Shown here: piece after piece, positions 1-5,550 of the stretch
Layout: every line of letters starts with the position of its first letter
Position numbering within the stretch: position 1 is the first letter of the stretch
DNA from: Wolbachia sp.
Lineage (GTDB): Bacteria; Pseudomonadota; Alphaproteobacteria; Rickettsiales; Anaplasmataceae
Reading direction: 5' to 3'
DNA length: 5,550 bases
Assembly: GCA_028803175.1 (NCBI GenBank)
Contig: JARBCG010000029.1
Coordinates: 1-5,550 of the forward strand
The notes under the pieces: generated by a model
The model's database searches: none
The model's input: only the letters and a program-made list of their open reading frames with translations
Told to the model about the DNA's origin: nothing
Translations under genes and position numbers: made by a program

Positions 1-117
1 AAATTAACTAATGTTGCAGAGAAATTTTTTAATATGGTTATTAGCATCACTATTCTACGCATACCAATATATATTACGTGTAGTTCCAAATATTACTTAT
101 GCTATAAGCAAATGTAA
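1..117 (+). CDS. Possible 3' end of an unidentified gene (partial)
   Basis: The first reading frame is open from base 1 to a TAA at 115-117, giving 38 residues with a hydrophobic middle (Met-Val-Ile-Ser-Ile-Thr-Ile-Leu). The other two forward frames are closed by TAA codons within the first ten bases. It could be the C-terminal end of a gene that starts before the window. The stretch is short and AT-rich, so chance is a real alternative, and I recognise no family. From 118 to about 160 I see nothing. Confidence 0.2.
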   Translation, partial: KLTNVAEKFFNMVISITILRIPIYITCSSKYYLCYKQM

Positions 118-160
118 TAGGAATAAGGTATGGTTAAGGAAGTAAAGAACTAATCAAATA

Positions 161-182
161 CAACCAGCTAAAGCTAGTGGTT
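161..182 (-). repeat. Hairpin near the 3' (right) end of an IS200/IS605 relic
   Basis: Read on the reverse strand, this stretch can fold as an ACTAGC / GCTGGT stem (one T-G wobble) around a TTTA loop; an alternative outer stem pairs AACCA with TGGTT. It lies about 22 bases past the stop codon of the tnpA relic. IS200/IS605 elements have no terminal inverted repeats but carry subterminal hairpins that TnpA recognises. The position and shape fit such a right-end hairpin. This is inference from family knowledge; no intact copy was compared. Confidence 0.45.
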
Positions 183-204
183 AAAAAAACGCATGTAAAG
201 TAGA

Positions 205-472
205 TTATGAGTTTAAAAACTCGATGTTAAAATCATTAGAATAGTTATAAGGACTTCCTTGTTCTTCTATATACTTCTGTAAATCTGTAGGATTCACATT
301 GCCAACTGTAACAGAAAAGTATCATCTTGACAAAGGTGCTGACCCAAATATCTTTTTCTTAAGTATTTAAATTTCTGGAATAACTTGTAACTACTCTTTT
401 CCTTAATATACTGTATCAACTTAGATAGCATCATGCTGGGAGAGATAGAGATTAGCATAATACTAAAGTGTC
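205..472 (-). pseudogene. tnpA: IS200/IS605 transposase TnpA, decayed C-terminal half
   Basis: Reverse-strand translation from about 470 reads LISISPSMMLSKLIQYIK, then ...SSYKLFQKFKYLRKRYLGQHL, then in another frame YFSVTVGNVNPTDLQKYIEE...SPYN. This is the central and C-terminal part of a Y1-HUH IS200-type transposase; family members read roughly 'KLVQYIKGKSS...LRKRYWGQHLWARGYFSVTVGNV'. The N-terminal part, including the HUH metal-binding motif, is missing or unrecognisable. A one-base deletion near 330-335 shifts the frame, and a TGA at 322-324 replaces a codon that is normally Gly before YFSV. The frame ends at TAA, 205-207. The nuclease would not be functional. It is an old, immobile relic. 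Confidence 0.75.
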
Positions 473-484
473 CGCCTTAAGGCG
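473..484. repeat. Perfect 12-bp GC-rich palindrome at the IS relic edge
   Basis: CGCCTTAAGGCG is a perfect palindrome, unusually GC-rich for its surroundings. It sits where the recognisable tnpA frame stops, and GTTAAC, flanked by GGGT and CCACCC, follows immediately. It could be part of the element's left-end hairpin brought next to the truncated gene by an internal deletion, or the edge of another repeat. Function is not shown by the sequence. Confidence 0.4.
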
Positions 485-529
485 AGGGTGTTAACCCACC
501 CACCTCACTACATAAATATTTCTAAATAG

Positions 530-1078
530 TTTGTAGAAACCTTGAATCAATCAAATAGTGTTGAACCAGATATGAAACTTTTTCTTGGAAACAATTTCCT
601 GTTAAGTGAAAGCCATTTACAACAACCTACAGTTATAAGTAGCGATCCCAAAACTACTACTTCTGTACCTGCCCAACGGATACAATAGGTAAGCAATGGC
701 TCACAATTAACTGTAAGCAGTGAAACCACACTACCACAAGCACCTCAAGATAATGAAGTTAATAACAATTCACAGCCAAAAGAGCAAAGCAATTAGGCAC
801 AACCTATAACGAATAATACGAAAAATAAAGATCATAAAAAGCAATTTTTAGGGATTTCTCCAAAAGGATGGACAATTACATGCTTGTCATTGCTATTTTG
901 CTCTACAGGAGCCACTTTAGCTGCAATAGGAGTTGTACCTGAAATTGCTGTGATTGGAGTAGTTGGAACAGAATTTTTATCATTAGTTGCATGTGCAGCA
1001 CTGGGTTGCGTAGTAGGATATCTTACTGATGTAGTAATAAATAAATGTTGTAGTGAGCCTACTTTACAAGCTGCATAG
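530..1078 (+). pseudogene. Hypothetical two-TM protein, interrupted by two TAG codons
   Basis: One frame runs without indels from 530 to a TAG at 1076-1078, broken only by TAG at 686-688 and 794-796. From the ATG at 572 it would encode 168 codons. Codons 1-97 are hydrophilic, rich in Gln, Asn, Thr and Ser, with a Lys cluster just before the membrane part (NNTKNKDHKKQFLG). Codons 100-152 are hydrophobic and fit two membrane segments: TITCLSLLFCSTGATLAAIG, then a longer Val/Ala/Gly-rich stretch ending CVVGYLTDVVINKCC. A short cysteine-containing tail follows. I do not recognise the family; a soluble low-complexity part with a C-terminal membrane hairpin is common among Wolbachia hypothetical proteins. 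There is no Shine-Dalgarno before 572, and the frame reads upstream through another TAG at 527-529, so the true start may lie further 5' and may have been lost near the IS relic. Either a decaying gene or, less likely, an amber-readthrough gene. Confidence 0.6.
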
Positions 1079-1084
1079 AACTTG

Positions 1085-1101
1085 CTCTAAATTTATTAGA
1101 G
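1085..1101 (+). terminator. Small hairpin after the pseudogene, weak terminator candidate
   Basis: CTCTAA and TTAGAG form a perfect 6-bp stem around an ATTTA loop, seven bases after the pseudogene's last stop. No T run follows on the forward strand, so it does not look like a standard intrinsic terminator. It may only be a chance hairpin in AT-rich DNA. Confidence 0.2.
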
Positions 1102-1131
1102 AAAATAGATATCTGCACTTATCTCAAATAA

Positions 1132-1160
1132 TTGCTAATATGGTTTCCTTTTGGTATATA
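1132..1160 (+). promoter_or_regulatory. Candidate sigma-70 promoter of lpdA
   Basis: TTGCTA (1132-1137) and TATATA (1155-1160) are separated by 17 bases, the usual spacing for a -35/-10 pair. An overlapping TATAAT at 1159-1164 is a better -10 but would leave a 21-base spacer. Transcription would begin about 18 bases before the lpdA ATG. In such AT-rich DNA, chance matches are common. Confidence 0.4.
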
Positions 1161-1184
1161 TAATCTTTGGATTAAAAAAAATTA

Positions 1185-2570
1185 ATGGCCAAACATGATA
1201 TTACAGTTATAGGCAGTGGTCCAGGTGGATATATTGCAGCAATTAGAGCAGCACAGCTTGGGTTAAAAATCGCAATTGTTGAAAAAGAAGAAAAACTAGG
1301 TGGTATATGTCTAAATTGGGGATGTATACCAACAAAATCGCTGCTTATGGCATCTAAAGTTTATGGGTTAATAAAAAGATCAGAAGAGTTTGGCATAAAG
1401 GTAAGAAACGCAAGTTTTGATATAAAATCAATAGTAAAATACTCAAGAAATGTCGTTGATAAACTATCAAGTGGCGTTGCATATCTAATGAAAAAAAACA
1501 ACATCACAGTTTATAAAGGTTTTGGTAAACTCGCAGGTAACAATGCTATAAAAATTTTGAATGATAAGGAAGAACAAGAAATATCTTCTCAGCATATTAC
1601 TTTAGCAACAGGTGTAAGAGCGCGAGATCTGCAAGGAATAGAAGCAGACGGACGTTTAATATGGAATGCACAGCATGCCATGATACCAGACAAACTACCA
1701 AAATCACTACTAATTGTTGGCTCTGGTGCAATTGGAGTAGAGTTTGCAAGCTTTTATAGTACTTTGGGTGTTGACGTAACAATCATAGAAATAAAAGACA
1801 CCATTTTGCCACTGGAAGATCAAGAAATTTCAGATTTAGCAAAAGAAATATTCACAAAACAGGGGATAAAAATATATACAAACAGTAGAGTAAAAACACT
1901 CACTAAAAACACAGATTCTGTTCAAGTGCATCTTAGCAATGGTAAAAATAGAGAATTTAATAGAGTAATTGTCGCAGTTGGAATTCAGCCAAATATTGAA
2001 AATATAGGTTTAGAAAATACAAAAATAAAGTTTAGTTCTTCTGGTTTTATTGAAGTAAACGAATGGTGTAAAACTGATGAACCAAACGTATATGCAATAG
2101 GTGATGTAGCCGGTCCTCCATGTTTAGCACATAAAGCAAGCCATGAAGCAGTTATATGTGTTGAAAAAATCGCTGGTAAAAATGCTCATGCACTTAAAAA
2201 AGAATGCGTACCAAACTGCACTTACTCTCATCCACAAATAGCAAGTGTTGGCTTAACAGAAGAACAAGCAATAAAAAGCGGATATGACATAAAGGTGGGA
2301 AAATCCCGCTCCAATTTTAATGGCAAATCTATTGCTCTCAGTGAAACAGAAGGGTTAGTGAAAACTATTATAGATAAAAAAAACGGTGAACTTTTGGGTG
2401 CTCACATGATAGGTGCAGAAGTAACAGAGCTAATTAGCAATTTTGCTATCGCAAAACAGTTGGAAGGAACAGATCTTGATATAAAATCTACAATCTTTCC
2501 TCATCCAACCATTTCAGAGATGATACACGAATCAGTTCTTGCTGCAGGTGATGAATCATTAAACAGTTAA
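1185..2570 (+). CDS. lpdA: Dihydrolipoyl dehydrogenase (E3 subunit)
   Basis: This enzyme (EC 1.8.1.4) reoxidises the dihydrolipoyl group of 2-oxoacid dehydrogenase complexes (pyruvate, 2-oxoglutarate) and passes electrons through FAD to NAD+ in the cytoplasm. The 461-residue product is full length. The FAD-binding Rossmann motif GSGPGG is at residues 10-15, with acidic Glu33 closing the fold. The redox disulfide motif GGICLNWGCIPTKS has Cys42 and Cys47. ATG at 141-143 precedes the NAD domain, whose GSGAIG motif is at 179-184. The second FAD motif, YAIGDVAG, is at 303-310 (Asp307). The C-terminal dimer interface carries HPTISE at 440-445, with the catalytic His440/Glu445 pair. All key residues are present, so it should be active. 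The ATG at 1185 fits the usual short N-terminus before the Rossmann strand; no clear Shine-Dalgarno precedes it, only an A-rich tract. No E1 or E2 gene is adjacent, so it is a stand-alone gene. Its stop lies one base from the stop of a converging reverse-strand pseudogene. Confidence 0.97.
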   Translation: MAKHDITVIGSGPGGYIAAIRAAQLGLKIAIVEKEEKLGGICLNWGCIPTKSLLMASKVYGLIKRSEEFGIKVRNASFDIKSIVKYSRNVVDKLSSGVAYLMKKNNITVYKGFGKLAGNNAIKILNDKEEQEISSQHITLATGVRARDLQGIEADGRLIWNAQHAMIPDKLPKSLLIVGSGAIGVEFASFYSTLGVDVTIIEIKDTILPLEDQEISDLAKEIFTKQGIKIYTNSRVKTLTKNTDSVQVHLSNGKNREFNRVIVAVGIQPNIENIGLENTKIKFSSSGFIEVNEWCKTDEPNVYAIGDVAGPPCLAHKASHEAVICVEKIAGKNAHALKKECVPNCTYSHPQIASVGLTEEQAIKSGYDIKVGKSRSNFNGKSIALSETEGLVKTIIDKKNGELLGAHMIGAEVTELISNFAIAKQLEGTDLDIKSTIFPHPTISEMIHESVLAAGDESLNS

Positions 2571-2571
2571 T

Positions 2572-3255
2572 CTATATCATTTTTTCTTTAGAATCACCAT
2601 CAATATATTGTTGTACAGGAGTTTGATCAGGTGTTTCTTTACTAGCTGTATCAATAAATTGTCCACCAACTTCATGTTTTACCCCATCTCTCAATCCTTC
2701 TGCTACCTTTTCTACTTCCTTTGGATCAAGTTTTTGTAGATTATTTTGAGCCACGCTATGACCTTCTTTTCCAGCATCTATACCTTCTCTCTTTGGACCT
2801 TCTCGTTCTTGTCCCTTTATTTCTCTACCTCTTCCTGTTTCTTGCTCATGCCACTGCACTTGTCATAACCATTGTTCTCGAACTATCACTATTTGTGGTG
2901 ATTACTGACCGTGTGATTGTCGTTGATCATTAGAGTTATCTATACTTTGTTCTTCACAAATAGCGCATTAAAAACTGCTCTGATTGCTTTGAATAGCAAA
3001 CCTATTATAGATATTTTTTTTAATGCATCCCAAATTCTTCCCAAAACACCCTTTTTTGCTTTTGCTTTTCCACTTGTCTTCCATAGGGTTCATAATAAAC
3101 ATTGTTTACTTTTGATTATCGAGACCACGCCCTTGATCTGGACTCTTTTCTGTTTGCTGTTTTTGGTTATTGTTACCTAACGTTTCAGTAACTTCATTAT
3201 TTTTTAGTTCTTTTGGTTTTTCTGTATTACTGATTTTAGACACTTTCAACCTCAT
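2572..3255 (-). pseudogene. Decayed hypothetical protein A (paralogue of the next one)
   Basis: On the reverse strand an ATG at 3255-3253 opens a charged Lys/Asn/Gln/Glu-rich N-terminus (MRLKVSKISNTEKPKE...), stopped by TAA at 3106-3108. A second frame (about 3056-2943) encodes an amphipathic or hydrophobic stretch, GVLGRIWDALKKISIIGLLF, then KAIRAVFNALF, ending at TAG 2940-2942. A third frame (about 2970-2572) gives a Gln-rich linker with two more stops, then about 95 open codons: basic/acidic repeats (GRGREIKGQEREGPKREG), then LDPKEVEKVAEGLRDGVKH, then GGQFID. It ends with TAG one base after lpdA's stop. The shift from the first to the second frame lies at a homopolymer run (C3T6 at 3049-3057). 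No known domain is recognised. Several stops and shifts make it a pseudogene, although the last 95 codons could persist as a short GTG-started remnant (start near 2859). Confidence 0.55.
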
Positions 3256-3285
3256 TGCTATACAAAATATGTAAGAAATAGCTAA

Positions 3286-3872
3286 TTATATTCCCTTTCT
3301 TTTAGAAACACAATCACTCTCACTCTTCTTAGTAGTAGTTTTGTTAAGTTCTACTTTGCTAACTTTCTAACTACTACCACCATCATGTTTTATCACTTCC
3401 TTCAATCCCTTTCCTGCTTTTTTTACTTCCTTTTGTTTTTTTGGACCAAGGTATTTTTGATCCTTTCCCTTGTCAGTTACCGTAACACTTACTCCTTGAC
3501 TCTGTTGTGGTTTACTCTCTCGTTGTTTATTAGAGCTTACTCTACCATCTGATTGCCCTTGCTGTGGTATATCAACAACTGAATTAAAAAGACCTTTAAA
3601 TATATTAACTATATCTCTAGTAATCCTTCACTACTTCTGCTCTTTTCTTTATCTTTCCCTTTAAGTTTTTTTTCGTTCAACTTTTCTTTATCTTGATTTC
3701 TTAAATCCTATTTCGTTCCTTGCCCTTTATTATTTTCATCTAATTTAACTTCAACAGAAACTTTTTGCTTCTTAGGTTTCTTCTCTTCCACTAACTCACA
3801 TTTCTTAACTATTACGTTTTGGCATTTTACTCCACTATCATTAAAGCCTAGTAAAATTGTACTAGTAAATTG
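3286..3872 (-). pseudogene. Decayed hypothetical protein B (paralogue of A)
   Basis: Reverse-strand frame open from 3872: QFTSTILLGFNDSGVKCQNV, then a Lys/Glu-rich region containing KKPKKQKVSVEVKLDENNKG. TAG at 3708-3710 interrupts it (...GQGTK-stop-DLRNQ...) and a frame change falls near 3615-3640. The second frame reads RDIVNIFKGLFNSVVDIPQQ, a Gln/Ser-rich linker, then KYLGPKKQKEVKKAGKGLKE, VIKHDGGSS, a TAG at 3367-3369, and a charged tail ending at TAA 3286-3288. No in-frame ATG is visible near the 5' end, so the start is unknown or lost. The order (charged N-terminus, short amphipathic IFKGLFN-type segment, Gln-rich linker, PK..KEVKK.GKGL..VIKH..GG motif) matches the neighbouring pseudogene A 30 bases downstream. 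Family unknown; one frameshift plus two ambers make it non-functional as read. Confidence 0.55.
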
Positions 3873-3873
3873 T
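3848..3873. repeat. Tandem near-identical 12-13 bp direct repeats
   Basis: CTAGTAAAATTGT (3848-3860) is followed after one base by CTAGTAAATTGT (3862-3873); the copies differ by one A. They lie in the short region between the 5' end of pseudogene B and murG. They may be a slippage product or a double protein-binding site; the sequence does not decide. Confidence 0.5.
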
Positions 3874-3885
3874 TAAATAACAATT
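3868..3885. promoter_or_regulatory. Perfect 8-bp inverted repeat upstream of murG
   Basis: AATTGTTA and TAACAATT form perfect 8-bp arms around an AA centre, about 31 bases before the murG ATG and overlapping the second direct repeat. As a dyad it could be an operator or a weak bidirectional stem. It lacks GC pairs and a T tract, so it is a poor terminator. No convincing -35/-10 pair was found for murG beside it. Confidence 0.35.
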
Positions 3886-3916
3886 AATAATTTAGTGTTA
3901 ATCTACTATTTTATAA

Positions 3917-4969
3917 ATGACTATCATTTTAGCAACTGGCGGTACAGGTGGACACATTTTCCCAGCTATAACTTTAGCAAAAGAACTAAAAGAACAATGT
4001 TACAATTGCGTAGTATTTACTGACAAAAAAATAAATAAAAATACCGACATACAAAGTTATGTATTACCATTATGTAAATCAAGTGGAAACGCAATCCACA
4101 AACTCAAATTTTTCTCTTTGTTCTCTTATAGTTGTGCATTAGCATTATATAAAATGAAAGAATTAAAACCAAAATTGGTAATTGGTTTTGGTAGCTATGC
4201 TTCTTTTCCAACTTTGCTTGCAGCAAAGATCCTTTCTACACCCATAATTTTACATGAACAAAATATAGTTCTAGGAAGAGTGAATAGGTTTTTTTTTAAA
4301 AGCGCAAAACTAGTTGCAACTAGTTTTCCTACAACTAAATATGTAGAAGGGGATAAATGTGTTCTTACGGGAAATTTTATTGATATAGAGACACAAGATT
4401 ACCCTAACACTGAAGGAATTTTGAACATATTAATAATAGCAGGTAGCCAAGGCGCAAACTTTTTTGATAATGTAGTGGGCAGTGTAATCTGTAATTTGCC
4501 TAAAAAGCTAAAAAAGAAAATTAGGATTATAGCACAATGCACCAAGAAAAATATAGACAGGGTTGAAAGTTTATACAAAAGCAAGAAGATTGATTTTGAA
4601 TTGAGTGAATTTTTCGATGATATGCAGCAGCAACTAGCCAACGCACACTTGGTTATTAGTAGAGCAGGAGCAACTTCAATAGCAGAGATTACTCTCGCTA
4701 GGCGCCCAGCTATATATATTCCATACCCTCACTCGAAAGATAATCATCAATTTTATAATGCTAAATACATTGAAGACTTGAACGCAGCTGTGATAGTTGA
4801 GCAAAATAGTAAAGCAAAAAAAAATCTAACAGAATTGCTAATTAGCTTATTAAGTAATCATCAAAAGTTACATGATATGGCTAGTAATACAAAAAAAACA
4901 GAAATCAAGAATGGCATTACTAAATTTACTGAAATAATAAAAACAAACAATAGCCATCCTAAGACGTGA
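3917..4969 (+). CDS. murG: UDP-GlcNAc:lipid I N-acetylglucosaminyltransferase MurG
   Basis: MurG (EC 2.4.1.227, GT28, GT-B fold) adds GlcNAc to lipid I to make lipid II on the cytoplasmic face of the inner membrane, the last cytoplasmic step of peptidoglycan precursor synthesis. The 350-residue product is of normal length. In order: the N-terminal glycine loop TGGTGGH (7-13); GFGSYASFP (90-98), matching the GxGGYxSxP loop with Ser for one Gly; HEQN (113-116); TGNF (151-154) at the domain linker; the second glycine loop GSQGA (176-180); SRAGATSIAE (248-257), whose Glu contacts the donor ribose in E. coli MurG; and PYPHSKDNHQFYNA (269-282) of the UDP-GlcNAc site. All signature elements are present, so it is probably active. 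The ATG sits just before the first beta-strand; there is no Shine-Dalgarno. No other mur or fts genes are adjacent, unlike the free-living dcw cluster. The last ten residues (KTNNSHPKT) run up to an IS relic and may be altered. Confidence 0.96.
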   Translation: MTIILATGGTGGHIFPAITLAKELKEQCYNCVVFTDKKINKNTDIQSYVLPLCKSSGNAIHKLKFFSLFSYSCALALYKMKELKPKLVIGFGSYASFPTLLAAKILSTPIILHEQNIVLGRVNRFFFKSAKLVATSFPTTKYVEGDKCVLTGNFIDIETQDYPNTEGILNILIIAGSQGANFFDNVVGSVICNLPKKLKKKIRIIAQCTKKNIDRVESLYKSKKIDFELSEFFDDMQQQLANAHLVISRAGATSIAEITLARRPAIYIPYPHSKDNHQFYNAKYIEDLNAAVIVEQNSKAKKNLTELLISLLSNHQKLHDMASNTKKTEIKNGITKFTEIIKTNNSHPKT

Positions 4970-4981
4970 GAGATGAATATA

Positions 4982-5113
4982 CCAATATTGTTCTAAATTG
5001 GCCATTTCTGAATTCGTCTTGCCATCGTGTTTTTTGGCAAATTTGGTAAAGGCATTCCAGTCGATAATTTTGTGGTTATAACCTGCTATATAGTCCCAGA
5101 GAGTGATGGTATA
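4982..5113 (-). pseudogene. Transposase fragment, probably IS630 family
   Basis: The reverse-strand frame from 5113 (after a TAA at 5114-5116) reads TLWDYIAGYNHKIIDWNAF, then TKFAKKHDGKTNSEMANLEQYW. The 'IDW..F.KFA..H.GKT..EMA.L' pattern resembles the end of the N-terminal helix-turn-helix region of IS630-type transposases, just before the DDE domain. Only about 44 codons survive; no catalytic residues are present. It begins 13 bases past the murG stop and ends near the left side of the IS481-like relic. The family assignment is by motif memory, so moderate; it is certainly too short to be functional. Confidence 0.5.
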
Positions 5114-5131
5114 TTATCTTCATCATTTTAG

Positions 5132-5137
5132 GGAGGT
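5132..5137 (+). promoter_or_regulatory. Strong Shine-Dalgarno of the IS481-type transposase
   Basis: GGAGGT lies three bases before the ATG at 5141 (four from the GGAGG core). It is much stronger than anything in front of lpdA or murG, and it supports 5141 as the original start of the transposase. Confidence 0.7.
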
Positions 5138-5140
5138 ATT

Positions 5141-5550
5141 ATGGGACAGGTATTACATGGATGCGCCAGAACGACAGAGGCAGTGCGTAGAGCAATACAA
5201 AATAGTGAAGAGAGCATAGCAAAACTAGCAACACGCTATAGAATTAATTCAAAAACTTGTTGTAAAGTGGAAGCATCTGAACTTAATAGAGAACTTCTCT
5301 ATGGATCGAAAACAACCTCGCTTCACTACTGTACTTACTCCAGAAGAAGAGGCTATGATTGTTGCATTTCGTAAGTATACACTTCTTCCTCTGGATAATT
5401 GCCTATATGCTTTACAGGAAACAATTCCAAATTTAACTCGCTCTAGTTTACGTCGTTTCCTACAAACGCCAACCATGGATTAGAAGAAAGCAAAAAAGCC
5501 TTGGAAATATGGTAAACTCCAGTATTCTAAAAAAACTAAGGAGGTACCAC
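5141..5550 (+). pseudogene. IS481-family transposase, frameshifted, runs off the window
   Basis: The N-terminus MGQVLHGCARTTEAVRRAIQ, then NSEESIAKLATRYRINSKT, is the helix-turn-helix start of IS481-type transposases. After Lys38-Thr39 the frame breaks: one extra T at 5257-5258. Removing it gives VVKWKHLNLIENFSMDRKQP, then RFTTVLTPEEEAMIVAFRKY, TLLPLDNCLYALQETIPNLT, RSSLRRFLQ, which continues the family pattern (KTVxKW...TPEEEAxIVAFR...LPLDDCLYALQ...LTRSSLHRxLQ). A second disturbance near 5465-5475 replaces the expected RHGI, and that frame reaches TAG at 5481-5483. Beyond it two frames stay open to 5550 and I cannot choose between them. The catalytic DDE domain would lie past the window, if it survives. 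Only about a third of a usual transposase is seen. No left terminal repeat was identified with confidence. Confidence 0.85.
5538..5545 (+). promoter_or_regulatory. Perfect Shine-Dalgarno-like octamer at the window end
   Basis: AAGGAGGT matches the 16S anti-Shine-Dalgarno over eight bases, five bases before the window ends. If real, a gene would start just past 5550. It may instead be part of the transposase relic (codons Lys-Glu-Val in one open frame). Confidence 0.3.

Noticed and set aside
547..729. Reverse-strand 60-codon frame
   Set aside because: Antisense to the Gln/Thr-rich part of the forward pseudogene; no ribosome site and no family resemblance.
884..1078. A 64-codon TTG-started frame as an independent small membrane protein gene
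   Set aside because: The same frame continues upstream with coherent composition through two TAG codons to at least 572, and no ribosome site precedes the TTG. It is better treated as the 3' part of one interrupted gene.
1597..1782. Reverse-strand frame inside lpdA
   Set aside because: Shadow of the strongly supported lpdA coding sequence.
2721..3180. Two overlapping forward-strand frames of 70 and 87 codons with hydrophobic products
   Set aside because: They are antisense to the Lys/Glu-rich pseudogene A; hydrophobic Leu/Phe-rich products are what the complement of such codons gives. They have no ribosome sites and no recognisable motifs.
4399..4641. Reverse-strand 80-codon frame inside murG
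   Set aside because: Shadow of murG; its Ser/Leu/Phe-rich product reflects the complement of Lys/Asn codons.
4982..5001. CCAAT/ATTGG stem as a murG terminator
   Set aside because: Only five pairs with a ten-base loop and no T tract, and it lies inside the transposase scrap's reading frame.
5249..5476. Reverse-strand 75-codon frame
   Set aside because: Antisense to the IS481-type transposase, whose repaired forward frame matches the family.
1..5550. tRNA, rRNA, CRISPR array or riboswitch
   Set aside because: No cloverleaf-like stretch with a T-loop motif, no regularly spaced repeats and no recognisable conserved RNA core were seen on either strand by eye.

Overview
The window looks like a stretch of a Wolbachia (Rickettsiales, Anaplasmataceae) chromosome. 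The basis is strong AT richness, two housekeeping proteins of alphaproteobacterial/Wolbachia type (Lpd and MurG), and dense gene decay mixed with broken insertion sequences of the IS200/IS605, IS481 and probably IS630 families. I recognise the MurG sequence as Wolbachia-like from memory; no search was run.

Layout. Positions 1-120 hold at most the tail of an unidentified frame. Positions 161-484 hold a reverse-strand relic of an IS200/IS605 element: the C-terminal half of TnpA, broken by an indel and a TGA, with a hairpin beyond its stop. Positions 530-1078 are a forward-strand pseudogene for a small protein with a Gln/Asn/Thr-rich N-terminal part and two hydrophobic C-terminal segments; two TAG codons interrupt an otherwise continuous frame. 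An intact lpdA follows (1185-2570), with a plausible promoter in front.

Positions 2571-3916 contain no intact gene but are not empty. On the reverse strand, convergent with lpdA, lie two decayed genes in tandem (about 3286-3872 and 2572-3255). Their conceptual products share an architecture and a C-terminal motif (L-x-P-K...KEV-K-A-G-L...VKH...GG), so they look like a duplicated family of charged, small, possibly membrane-associated proteins. A short AT-rich block of direct and inverted repeats separates them from an intact murG (3917-4969).

Downstream of murG is a reverse-strand scrap resembling an IS630 transposase, then the N-terminal third of an IS481-type transposase (5141 to the window end) with a clear single-base insertion.

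The two intact genes are unrelated core functions: the E3 subunit of 2-oxoacid dehydrogenases, and the last cytoplasmic step of lipid II synthesis. They are not an operon; the dead reverse-strand block lies between them. The picture is two conserved genes in an eroding, IS-riddled neighbourhood. I find no convincing new functional system; the most interesting items are the tandem paralogous pseudogenes and the all-amber interruption pattern.
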